DNA from: Planctomycetota bacterium
GTDB taxonomy: Bacteria > Planctomycetota > UBA1135 > GCA-002748355
Length of the DNA stretch: 64,000 nucleotides
Direction of reading: 5' to 3'
Assembly: GCA_020638795.1 (NCBI GenBank)
Contig: JACKHW010000003.1
Span: forward strand, 372,001 to 436,000
Shown here: piece after piece, positions 17,543 to 25,249 of the stretch
How the letters are laid out: each line of letters begins with the position of its first letter
How positions within the stretch are numbered: the stretch's first letter is position 1
Notes under the pieces: model-generated
Seen by the model: the letters and a program-made list of their open reading frames with translations, nothing else
Databases searched by the model: none
Told to the model about the DNA's origin: nothing
Made by a program: the position numbers and the translations under genes

Positions 17543-18196
17543 ATGTCCGCGCTGACCGAGCGACCGTCGACCTTCGACTGGTCGGAAACGCCAGTGCGCT
17601 TGCGTGACTTTGCCGCCGACCGAGGCGCGACACTCGCTCCGGACGAACGCGCGTTCGTGAGCGACGACGGCGCGTGGCGCTTCGAGCCGCCGCTCGTGCA
17701 GTCGATCGCACCGGGGATCACGACGCCCGAGTCGTACGAAATCGACATCGGAACCTCGCTCGGTCTCCAGCTCGTCGTGCTCGTGCGCGCCGGCGCCTTC
17801 GCCTTCGGACTGTGGCGTGACGACGAGTTGTTGACGCACAAAGCGCAAAAGCGCTACGTCGTGCGCGGCAACGGCCGCGCCCAACCGTCGCATCTCGCAC
17901 GCAAGGGAAAGTCGCGATACGGCTCGCGTTTGCGGCTTCGCAACGCGGCCGCACAGCACGAGGATCTCGTTTCGCGCCTCCGGACGATCGACGAGGAGCA
18001 CGGCCGCCCCCGCGGCCTATGGCTCGCCTGCCCCACCCGGCTCGCGTCCGATCTCCACGCAGCCTCGTCCGGCATGCCGTGGCCACGAGGCGCCTGGCTG
18101 CGCATTCCGTACCACGTCCACCAACCCGACTTCGGTGAAGTGCTTCGGGTGCGCGCCCTGCTCGTGCGCGGACGCATCCTGCCCGTGACCTCGTGA
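17543..18196 (+). CDS. Bacterial VLRF1 (Vms1/ANKZF1-like) release-factor-type protein
   Basis: 217 residues. The central block 'HKAQKRYVVRGNGRAQPS' (about 94-112) followed by 'KGKSRYGSRLRLRN' matches the layout of the VLRF1 domain of yeast Vms1 and human ANKZF1, where a GxxQ loop acts like the GGQ of eRF1. The glutamine of 'GRAQ' is present. Vms1 cleaves peptidyl-tRNA on stalled 60S subunits, and bacterial VLRF1 proteins are thought to do similar work. No zinc finger or ankyrin part is present. Family assignment is by motif from memory; activity is inferred. No signal peptide; cytoplasmic. Confidence 0.62.
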   Translation: MSALTERPSTFDWSETPVRLRDFAADRGATLAPDERAFVSDDGAWRFEPPLVQSIAPGITTPESYEIDIGTSLGLQLVVLVRAGAFAFGLWRDDELLTHKAQKRYVVRGNGRAQPSHLARKGKSRYGSRLRLRNAAAQHEDLVSRLRTIDEEHGRPRGLWLACPTRLASDLHAASSGMPWPRGAWLRIPYHVHQPDFGEVLRVRALLVRGRILPVTS

Positions 18197-18296
18197 ACGA
18201 TCGCCGCGACGAATTCGCGTGATCCGCACGCACTCGACTGCTTCACCGTGCCGCTATGCTGCGAACTCCCTCCTCCTGACCTCGGAGAGCATGCCG

Positions 18297-19670
18297 ATGA
18301 AAACCCTCTCTCTCGCCGCCGCCGCGTTCGCCTGCTTCGCGCCCGTCGCTGCCGCGCAGACGGCCCATCTCTGGGTGGATCCGTCGGCCGGTAACGACAC
18401 CAACACCGGTACTCGCACCGCCCCCCTCAAGACGCTCGAGAAGGCCCTGACGGGTCGCAACTTCGATCTCGTCGTGCACGCGCTTCCCGGCACGTACGGC
18501 CCGAAGACCAACGGCGACTTCTGGGATACCGCCAACAACAAGAGCAAGAAGATCAGCCTCAACGGCTTCAAGAACCTCAAGATCGTCGGTGAAGATCGAG
18601 CGACGTCCATCATCGACTTCAACGGCATCGACGATGTGTGGTACGGCCTGTTCGGCATCGGTGGTGTCGGAACCGACAACATCGAGATCACGAACCTCAC
18701 GTTCCAGAACGTCGGCATCGCGACGGTCTGGGGTTGTAGCCCCGTCAACACGACCGCCGGCTGCAAGAACATCGACATCCACGGCAACCTCTTCATCGAC
18801 GCCGGCAGCGCGTTCATCTGCTGGGGTGGCTTCGACGTCGCGTTCCACGACAACGTCATCACGTCGACGACGGCGACTCCGACCTTCGTAGCGATCCGTC
18901 TGCGCACGCAGTATTTCAACGCAGCCGATGGCGATCGCACATACTGCTACAACAACGTGATCATCAACCATCACCACGGCATCAGCTACGCGAGCCGCAA
19001 TCTCGCGCTGCAATGGATCTGCAACAACGTGATCCTCAACGGGAACATAGGTTTCCCGGGCAGTGCACCGCCGGCACACGTCGTGCTCGAGAGCAACATC
19101 GCGTGGAACTGCACGACGCCTTACAGCTACACCGTGTCCGCGAGCAACCGCGTGGTCGACCCACTGCTCGTCGATGTCGCCAAGAACGACTTCCACCAGA
19201 AAGCGGGGTCCCCGTGCTTCGAAAAGGGCTACCCGGTGCCGACGGCGCTCTCGATGCGGAACGACTACTACGGCAACGCACGATGCAGCGATGGCGACGA
19301 CGACCGTACCGCGCTTCCTGACATCGGCGTGCACGAAGTCACGGATGTCGATCTCAACGTGACCAACTGGGGCATCGGCAAGAGCGGCATCTTCACGAAC
19401 AAGAGTTCGACGAGCTTCGCCGGCCCCGCGGTCTTCTTCTTCGCGTTCGGCAAGGCCGGCATCATGGCTCCGTCGGTCGGAAGCATCGGATTCGACCCTG
19501 CCACATTGCTCTTCTCGCTCGGGACTTCAGTGCCGGGCAGCGTGCCGCTGACCGTCCCCAACGACCCGACGCTCGCGGGCCTGCTGCTCTACGCGCAGTC
19601 GTGCGGACTCAAGAGCGTCTCGGGCGGCTTCTCGTGGAAGCCGTCCGCCGTTCTCGATCTCGAACTCTGA
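18297..19670 (+). CDS. Secreted parallel beta-helix protein
   Basis: 457 residues from the ATG at 18297; GGAG lies 9 bp upstream, which favours it over the ATG at 18291. The signal peptide ends near PVAAAQ. The mature part opens 'LWVDPSAGNDTNTGTRTAPL', a typical DUF1565/pectate-lyase-like start. Right-handed beta-helix coils follow, with repeated 'NI.I.NLTF.NVG', 'N.FID' and 'YNNVIINH' elements (about 90-300). The C-terminal 110 residues are a separate beta-rich domain. Likely an extracellular polysaccharide-binding or lyase-like protein; the catalytic residues are not obvious. Confidence 0.82.
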   Translation: MKTLSLAAAAFACFAPVAAAQTAHLWVDPSAGNDTNTGTRTAPLKTLEKALTGRNFDLVVHALPGTYGPKTNGDFWDTANNKSKKISLNGFKNLKIVGEDRATSIIDFNGIDDVWYGLFGIGGVGTDNIEITNLTFQNVGIATVWGCSPVNTTAGCKNIDIHGNLFIDAGSAFICWGGFDVAFHDNVITSTTATPTFVAIRLRTQYFNAADGDRTYCYNNVIINHHHGISYASRNLALQWICNNVILNGNIGFPGSAPPAHVVLESNIAWNCTTPYSYTVSASNRVVDPLLVDVAKNDFHQKAGSPCFEKGYPVPTALSMRNDYYGNARCSDGDDDRTALPDIGVHEVTDVDLNVTNWGIGKSGIFTNKSSTSFAGPAVFFFAFGKAGIMAPSVGSIGFDPATLLFSLGTSVPGSVPLTVPNDPTLAGLLLYAQSCGLKSVSGGFSWKPSAVLDLEL

Positions 19671-19697
19671 GCAAAGCATTTTCGACACCCGGGAAGC

Positions 19698-20447
19698 ATG
19701 GTGATTCTCCAACGCACGATGCATCCCGGTTGGTTGTCGAATTCATGGCTCGTCGGTGATCACGACGGCGGCCATGCTGTGCTGATCGACAGCGGCGGAC
19801 CGATGGAACCGTTGATCGCCGCGCTCGAGGCACATCGCCTCACGTTGACGCATGTCCTCTGTACGCATCACCATCCGGACCACGTCGCACACAACGCCGA
19901 CTGGAAGGCAAGGACGGGATGCGCGATCTGCGGCGGTCGACACGAGCGGGACTTGTTCGCGGATCTCGACGTCGAACTCGAGGACGGACAGGAGCTACGC
20001 AGCGGCGACCTGCGCGTACGCGCTGTGTTCACACCAGGACACACGAAGGGGCAGATCGCCTTCTCGATCGACGATTCGTTGCTCGCGACGGGCGACACAC
20101 TCTTTCGTGGCAGCATCGGAGGCACGCGTGGACATGGTCACGGCACGTACGAGCAGATTCGTCATTCGATCCTCGATACGCTGCTGTGCTTCCCGAAGGA
20201 GACGCGCATCTTGCCCGGACACTGCGACACGACGAGCGTCGGACGCGAGCTCGAAGAGAACCCGTTCGTCCGGTTCTGGACCGGGCGCGATCGTGCGACC
20301 GAGACGCGTTGCACGGCTCTCGGACAGCCAGCGACCCTGCTCGTACGAGCCCGTGATTACGATGGCGGATCGAAGTGCCTCGTGCGCTTCGACGACGGCA
20401 CGACCGATGTGGTGCCCGGATCCCGAGTCGTATCGGCCGAGGCGTGA
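19698..20447 (+). CDS. MBL-fold metallohydrolase (glyoxalase II-like)
   Basis: 249 residues. The metal-binding motif THHHPDH is at about residues 56-62, with further ligands in 'FTPGHTKGQ' (about 112-120), 'LATGDTLF' (about 131-138) and 'LPGHCDT' (about 174-180). This is the glyoxalase II/Lactamase_B arrangement for two metals. It probably hydrolyses a thioester or related ester in the cytoplasm. A C-terminal extension of about 45 residues ends in a small beta region. The stop overlaps a possible GTG start of the next gene (GTGA). Confidence 0.85.
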   Translation: MVILQRTMHPGWLSNSWLVGDHDGGHAVLIDSGGPMEPLIAALEAHRLTLTHVLCTHHHPDHVAHNADWKARTGCAICGGRHERDLFADLDVELEDGQELRSGDLRVRAVFTPGHTKGQIAFSIDDSLLATGDTLFRGSIGGTRGHGHGTYEQIRHSILDTLLCFPKETRILPGHCDTTSVGRELEENPFVRFWTGRDRATETRCTALGQPATLLVRARDYDGGSKCLVRFDDGTTDVVPGSRVVSAEA

Positions 20448-20455
20448 CCACCGAG

Positions 20456-22780
20456 ATGTCGCTGGATTCACGACAAGCCGAAGAGGACGCCCCCCCGCGC
20501 TCGGGCATCGTGCGCACGGCGCTCTTCCTCGTGTTCGTCGCGGCGATCGAACTCGTCTATGCGCTCTACAATCCTCCGCTTCACAACCCCGACGAACTCT
20601 CCCACCTACAGAACGCAGCGTGGTGGCGTGACGAAGGAACGTGGTCGGACCCGTACGCGGAGACCGAACGCATCCAACAGGACCACCACCCACCGTATGC
20701 GGGAATCGTCGGGGGACTCGTCCTGAAGCTGACCGAAGGCCTCTTCGACGACGCCGAGCCTTTGGCGCTCCCCGGCCCCTACGACATCACGCTCGAACCC
20801 GGGCGCCGCGAACGCGTGCGCATGAGCGACGCGCTCGCCCCTGCTCGACTCGGTCAGCTGTACGTGTTGCGCGGCATCATCGCGTTGCATCAAGTGCTGC
20901 TCGCGTTCTTCCTGCTGCGCATCGCGGACTTCGTGTGGCGCGATCGGCGACGCTTTGCATTCGCGATGGCGCTCGCGTGCTGTGCGATTCCCCAGGTCGC
21001 GATGAACGGCGCCGCGCTCACACCGGACACACCGCTCGCGGCGTTCTCGACGGCAGCGTTGTGGTTCGCGCTTCGCGCTGCCGCAGGTGGCGGTTCGAAT
21101 CTGCGTCTCGGGATCTGGACCGGATCGTTCTTCGGACTCGCGCTGTGGTGCAAGTCCGGTGCGATCTTCTTGATTCCGACTCTGGGAGTCGTCGCCCTGC
21201 TACGTGCGCACTCGATGCGCAGCCTGCGGGCGGGTCTCGCGTATCTCGGAATCGCAGGTGTGGTCACGTTGATCGTCGGCGGCTTCTGGTACGTGAGGAA
21301 CGTCTGGCTGCACGGCGATCCATTCCACATGCACGTACTCGTCGAGACGTACGCGTTCGCGATGCGACGCGAACCCGCGACCGCGACATTCGTCGAAGTC
21401 ACGCTGTGGGACATCTTCCGAACGTTCTTCGGCTTCTGGAATCGCGAGATCCTACTGCCGCGTCCAGGCATCCTCGCGCTCGCCGGCGTCTGCGGTGCCG
21501 CGGCACTCGGTATTGCGCTCCTCGTGCGTCGCAGCGTTCGTTGCGAAGTGCCGCGACAAGCGCTCGTCGCGATTCCGGTCGCGCTCACCGCGCTCGCGAC
21601 GCTCTTGACGCTGACCTTGATGGGCAACTTCGTCTTCCCGTCGGCCCAAGGACGCTACCTCTACCCGGCACTCGGCGGTTTTCTCGTCCTACTCGGAACC
21701 GGTCTGCGCGTGGCCGGAAGAATGCGCACCGACGGGCGCATGTCGTACGTCGTCGCTGCCGGCTGGATCGCGTGCACGTTCTGGGGGTTCTCGTACTCGG
21801 TGTTGTCCAAGTACTACTCGTTGCACAGCCGTGCGAAGGGCGAAGGACAGGTGCTCTTCTACGACGATTGCGGCTCGCCGAACAGGCAGCCACACCTCGT
21901 ACCGGGGTCCGGTTTGACCCCACCCGACGAAGGCATGCTCGGAAGGGTCGTGCCATGGCGCACGATCAACGGACATCCTGTCGCCGTCGTGTATCGCTTC
22001 GAGCTCCCCCAAGATGCACCGAAGGACGACCTGCAGGTGCGTGTCACGTACTACAACCCCGATCCGACGACACCCTTCGTTGCGCACGAGCGCGGACAGT
22101 TCGTCTACACGACACAACGGCTTCGGGCGAACGGAACGCTGCTGCACGACGAAATCGAGATCACGAGCGAGCCGAAGGAGTTCGTCTTCCCGATTCCGAA
22201 GTCGGCACTCGACAAGCGGGCCGAACTCGAACTGAAGTTCGAGAAGGTCGCAGGGATCGCCGCGTGCGTCGCCGAGATTTGGATCGAACGTCGCTGGCTC
22301 ACCGTGCGCGAAGCAGGCAAAGCTCGCATCGTCACGAATCGCACGAACCGCATGTTGCCCGCGATCTGCGTCGCCGGCGAAGGCGCTGCGCAGGAAGAAC
22401 TCCATCAAGACTTGGGTCCCGGCGACGAGGTCCGCATCGACCAACCAGGGTTCCGCGTCGCATTGCTCGAACTCGCATCGCCGTGGATGCTGCGCGAAGC
22501 CGAAGCCCACAAGACGAAGTCCTCGCGTTGGTTCGGCCATCAAGCCGCGAGTGGCGGCTACTTCTTGCGCGGCGAGGGAAGCGTCGCCACGCTGCCGTTC
22601 AGAACCGATCTCGAGGGCGGAGAGTTCCGGGCACGCATCATCGAAGGCGATGAACGCGAGTGGAAGTGGATCCAACCGCCCGGAAAGCGTGACGCTGAAG
22701 GCAATCTCGACATCACGTTCGAAAGCCGCTTCGACCTCGACTACGTCGAACTCATTGGCGGACTGCGGCCGGGGTTCTAG
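20456..22780 (+). CDS. DUF2142/GT-C-like polytopic membrane protein
   Basis: 774 residues from the ATG at 20456; a GTG at 20444 that overlaps the preceding stop is an equally possible start. A first membrane helix (about 18-38) is followed by 'NPPLHNPDELSHL', an acidic loop like those in GT-C glycosyltransferases and DUF2142 proteins. About ten more hydrophobic helices run to about residue 460. The last 310 residues are soluble and beta-rich, probably outside the membrane. Such proteins often transfer sugars from lipid carriers, but no donor or acceptor can be named. It follows the MBL-fold gene closely. Confidence 0.75.
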   Translation: MSLDSRQAEEDAPPRSGIVRTALFLVFVAAIELVYALYNPPLHNPDELSHLQNAAWWRDEGTWSDPYAETERIQQDHHPPYAGIVGGLVLKLTEGLFDDAEPLALPGPYDITLEPGRRERVRMSDALAPARLGQLYVLRGIIALHQVLLAFFLLRIADFVWRDRRRFAFAMALACCAIPQVAMNGAALTPDTPLAAFSTAALWFALRAAAGGGSNLRLGIWTGSFFGLALWCKSGAIFLIPTLGVVALLRAHSMRSLRAGLAYLGIAGVVTLIVGGFWYVRNVWLHGDPFHMHVLVETYAFAMRREPATATFVEVTLWDIFRTFFGFWNREILLPRPGILALAGVCGAAALGIALLVRRSVRCEVPRQALVAIPVALTALATLLTLTLMGNFVFPSAQGRYLYPALGGFLVLLGTGLRVAGRMRTDGRMSYVVAAGWIACTFWGFSYSVLSKYYSLHSRAKGEGQVLFYDDCGSPNRQPHLVPGSGLTPPDEGMLGRVVPWRTINGHPVAVVYRFELPQDAPKDDLQVRVTYYNPDPTTPFVAHERGQFVYTTQRLRANGTLLHDEIEITSEPKEFVFPIPKSALDKRAELELKFEKVAGIAACVAEIWIERRWLTVREAGKARIVTNRTNRMLPAICVAGEGAAQEELHQDLGPGDEVRIDQPGFRVALLELASPWMLREAEAHKTKSSRWFGHQAASGGYFLRGEGSVATLPFRTDLEGGEFRARIIEGDEREWKWIQPPGKRDAEGNLDITFESRFDLDYVELIGGLRPGF

Positions 22781-22786
22781 CGAGCG

Positions 22787-23113
22787 CTAGCGCTGCTTCG
22801 TCGGGTTCCCGCGCGTCGCGCGTGATTGGATCTGCTGGACCGCTCGTGCTGCGGCGTCCGTGCTGGTCGTGGCAGTGGTGTCCGTTGCAGTGCTGTCCCT
22901 TCCCTCGGCTCGAGCTCCGAGAAGCGCGGGGGCGGGCCTGCCGCCGGCTCTCGTCGCCCTCGCGCCGGTCGCCCCCCTCGATACTGATGTCACGTGGCGA
23001 CCGACCGACGCGAGAGCTTTGGAGAGGCGCGGGGCAGGCGGGAGGGGCCGTCCAAAGTTGACGTAGCGATCGAAGAGCACATCCAACTTCGCGTATTCGA
23101 TCGTTGCTTTCAT
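22787..23113 (-). CDS. Possible small ORF divergent from RAYT A
   Basis: The ORF starts with an ATG at 23113 (MKATIEYAKLDVLFDR) and runs 108 residues. The matching ORF in cassette B (45305-45586) begins MKATIEYAKLDALFDR and returns to the same frame near its end (LLGARAE, then DAAARA..QIQSRA). The two differ early by an in-frame 3-nt indel and by several third-position changes, which fits coding. The middle part, which crosses the hairpin, is out of register between copies. High GC keeps many false frames open here, so the call is weak and no function is known. Confidence 0.3.
   Translation of the reverse strand: MKATIEYAKLDVLFDRYVNFGRPLPPAPRLSKALASVGRHVTSVSRGATGARATRAGGRPAPALLGARAEGRDSTATDTTATTSTDAAARAVQQIQSRATRGNPTKQR
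22946..23017. repeat. Imperfect hairpin of RAYT cassette A
   Basis: The left arm at 22946-22973 (starting GGCTCTCGTCGCC) pairs imperfectly with the right arm at 22996-23017 (GGCGACCGACCGACG, then CGAGAGC). In this copy the loop is 22 bases. The same hairpin in cassette B has a 6-base loop and longer arms. It interrupts the shorter core repeat seen at 25.1 and 43.9 kb between GAAGCGCG and GCGCGGGGCAGG. Confidence 0.7.
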
Positions 23114-23212
23114 GGAAGTGTGCGGTAGCATGCTTCGAACAACATATGCTGAATCAAAAGACACGTCGGTAGCCGCTTCCAATCTGTGGTGGCTCCACGC
23201 TGGGAACGCAGG

Positions 23213-23902
23213 ATGAAATCTCGAACGAAGAAGCGCGGCGTGCAGGGAATGCTGTTCGGGCCTGGGCGCGGCGGCAAGCGACTCGGCGCCGGTCGCAAAC
23301 CGAAGGGCGAACGTGCGGGAGTCTCCCACGCGGCTCGCACGAAACTCGCGAAGCGCTTCCCCGTTCACGTCACGATGCGCATCGCTGCAGGTCTACCATC
23401 GCTGCGGAATCCGCACACCGAACAGTCCTTGCGTGCGGTCTTCTGCGCGATGAAGCCTCGCCGCGGCTTTCGCATCGTGCACTACTCGATTCAGACCAAT
23501 CATGTGCACCTGATCATCGAAGCGGAGAGCACGACTGCGCTCTCGCGTGGCATGCAATCCCTCGCGATCCGCATGGCGCAGACGCTCAATCACGACTGGG
23601 GCCGCAAGGGAAAGGTCTTCGGCGATCGCTACCACGCCTCGATCCTCGATAGTCCGCGACGCGTCCGGAACGCGATCCTCTATGTGCTCAAGAACGCGTG
23701 GAGGCATGGGCGAGACGTGCGCGGCGTGCTCGACCGGTTCGCATCGGGATGGTGTTTCACGGGTTGGCGCGAGAAGGTCAAGGTGAACGGGGTCGACGAT
23801 TTCGAAGTCCCGGTCGAGGATCCACGGACCTGGCTCCTGCGCGTCGGTTGGAAGAAGCACGGCCGCATCGGCATCCACGAGCTACCGAAGTCGTCGCCAT
23901 GA
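23213..23902 (+). CDS. REP-associated tyrosine transposase (RAYT, Y1 HUH family), copy A
   Basis: 229 residues; the start at 23213 aligns with the ATG of copy B, and the upstream extension to 23186 is not shared. The N-terminus is very basic with 'GPGRGGKRLGAGRKPKG'. The HUH motif is HVH at about residues 97-99 (QTNHVHLII), preceded by 'FRIVHYSI'. The candidate nucleophile is the tyrosine in 'AILYVLKNA' (about 157). RAYTs act on single-stranded DNA and are linked to REP/REPIN hairpins. By eye copy B differs at only 11 positions, and both copies are intact. Confidence 0.92.
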   Translation: MKSRTKKRGVQGMLFGPGRGGKRLGAGRKPKGERAGVSHAARTKLAKRFPVHVTMRIAAGLPSLRNPHTEQSLRAVFCAMKPRRGFRIVHYSIQTNHVHLIIEAESTTALSRGMQSLAIRMAQTLNHDWGRKGKVFGDRYHASILDSPRRVRNAILYVLKNAWRHGRDVRGVLDRFASGWCFTGWREKVKVNGVDDFEVPVEDPRTWLLRVGWKKHGRIGIHELPKSSP

Positions 23903-24098
23903 AAGCGCCGCGGTAGCACATCGGATCCTAGCGACATCCGAACCCGCAGGGCAAATCGAGGTTTCGACGCGATGGCGCAGGTCGCAATACGTGGAGGCAC
24001 AAGATACGTCGCGCCGCTCTCAGGCCTCGCGCGTTCGGCCCCTTCAGGCGCACGTTCCCGTCGCGGCCCTGCCGGTCCTCCAAAATGATGTCGGACGG

Positions 24099-24325
24099 CG
24101 GACGCTGCTTGCGCACGCGCATCAGCAAGTCCACGACATCCCCCAGCGGAGTCGTCCCTGTGCAGCACAGTGCAGCTCGAGATCGATCTCGCAGCGGATC
24201 GATGTCCTGCTCGCCTTCCTTGTAGCGGCGAGTCCACTTGTAGCCCGCAACCCAAGTCGCCATGCCGGCCATGCGTCAACCATGGAGTCGGTCCGAACTT
24301 TCAGCTATGCAACCGGTCTGCACCC
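24099..24325 (-). pseudogene. IS481-type transposase remnant, copy II (internal deletion)
   Basis: Reading down from 24325 the sequence repeats the leader of copy I (GACCGGTTGCATAGCTGA, then GGCCGGCATGGCGACTTG). It then jumps directly into the region after the helix-turn-helix: 'GYKWTRRYKEGEQDIDPLRDR' to 'VVDLLMRVRKQRP' (24245-24099, in pieces). Compared with copy I it lacks about 25 bp of leader and the first part of the coding region. After RKQRP the match to the transposase ends abruptly. Confidence 0.7.
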
Positions 24326-24329
24326 GGTC

Positions 24330-24817
24330 CCATCTGCCGTCGAAGACTGACCTTTGAAGTCCGTGCACCACACCGCATTCGGATGCTGACCGCGTGGCTC
24401 CAAGTCCTCCTGACTCATCGGCGTGCGTCGTCGACGATGGCGCGCCTTCGTCATCCCGAACCGCTTCAGGATCGAACCGATCGTGCTCGCAGCGGGTACC
24501 CCCTATTGCGGGCACTCGTGCAGCAGGTACGCACGGATCTTCTTGGGACCCCAAGTCGGACGCTGCTTGCCTATGCGAATCAGCAAGTCCACGACATCCT
24601 CCATGGTCGTCCACGGATGGCAAAGTGGAGCTCGAGATCGATCTCGAAGTGAATCAATGTCCTGGTTGCCTTCCTTGTGGCGACGGGTCCACTTGTGGCC
24701 CGTCTGACGACTCACGCCGTACCTCCGACACAGGTCAGCCATCGACAACTCGCCGCTCACCCATTCCGAGATGAACTGAACTCGCTCTTTCATGGTGCAC
24801 GTCTGATTCCATGGCAT
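24330..24817 (-). pseudogene. IS481-type transposase, copy I (nonsense mutation, truncated)
   Basis: The ATG at 24817 starts MPWNQTCTMKERVQF, as in many IS481 transposases. A helix-turn-helix 'MADLCRRYGVSRQTGHKW' and 'RPTWGPKKIRAYLL' follow. A TAG at 24505-24503 breaks the frame after HECPQ. The same frame then continues 'PAASTIGSILKRFGMTKARHR' and 'PNAVWCTDFKG', which contains the first catalytic Asp of the DDE triad. The match stops near 24335, where copy II begins, so the second Asp and the Glu are lost. The element is dead. Confidence 0.8.
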
Positions 24818-24869
24818 GCGACAACGCAAGTCGCCATGCCGGCCATGCGTCAACCATGAAGTCAGACAG

Positions 24870-25170
24870 TGTCAGCCATGTAGTCGGTCTGAACTGTCAG
24901 CTATGTAACCGGTCTGCCCCCCCACCCCGCGACCCGGCCCGCAACAGCACATCTGCCGAATCAGAAATCGAACGTCCACGCGACGATGTCGATCGAGGCG
25001 GCGAATCGAAGCGCGCGTCGATCCAGCGTCGACAAACGCGGTCGGCAGTTCCGCTGCGCGCGCCATGTTGCAGCACGCACCAAGGCTTGCGAACAAGCAC
25101 CCACCACCAGGACGGCCCCTCCCACCTGCCCCGCGCTTCTCGGAGCTCGAGCTGAGGGAAGGGGCAGCTC
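24870..25170 (-). repeat. IS-flank/core repeat, copy III
   Basis: Read on the minus strand from 25170, this segment matches 43928-44242 over its whole length. It begins GAGCTGCCCCTTCCCTC, includes the core (GGCTCGAGC-like, GAGAAGCGCG, GGGAGGGGCCGTCC), passes 'TTCTGATTCGGCAGATGTGC' and ends in the putative IS481 left end (GGTTACATAGCTGACAG). In this copy the IS481 transposase remnant follows directly. Confidence 0.72.
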
Positions 25171-25249
25171 ACACCTCGCACGACGAGCAGGCAGCACGAT
25201 CAGGACCGATCGCGGCGACGAGAGCACCGCACTGCCGTGCAAGCACGAC

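Larger units (their letters stand above)
22781..23212. other. 432 bp spacer holding the 5' part of RAYT cassette A
   Basis: Nothing with a known product lies here apart from a tentative small ORF on the minus strand. The stretch from 22821 matches the reverse complement of the sequence upstream of the second transposase (up to 45555). It contains a GC-rich hairpin and a core repeat that also occurs at 25.1 and 43.9 kb. A short palindrome, CTAGCG-AG-CGCTAG, lies at 22777-22790 across the stop of the preceding gene. Confidence 0.7.
22821..23978 (+). mobile_element. RAYT cassette A
   Basis: The segment matches 44451-45555 in inverted orientation, including about 390 bp upstream of the transposase start, the whole transposase gene and about 75 bp after the stop. 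The match starts at CGTGATTGGATCTGC and fades after GACGCGATGGCGC. No clear terminal inverted repeats or target duplication were found at these borders. The cassette carries a HUH transposase, a divergent small ORF and a long hairpin. This looks like a RAYT and its associated repeat moving or being copied as one unit. Confidence 0.75.
23903..25249. other. 1.35 kb gene-poor island with wrecked IS481-type elements
   Basis: The stretch holds the end of RAYT cassette A (to about 23978), an unrecognised fragment (about 23990-24098), two decayed IS481-like transposase pieces on the minus strand, the terminal or upstream sequence of that element, and one copy of the 45-55 bp core repeat near 25115-25170. 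No intact gene is visible. The last 80 bp before malic enzyme show nothing. Confidence 0.75.

Noticed and set aside
22821..25170. Possible CRISPR array because of recurring short sequences
   Set aside because: The repeats are few, long, inverted and irregularly spaced, and no cas genes are near; they belong to RAYT and IS elements.
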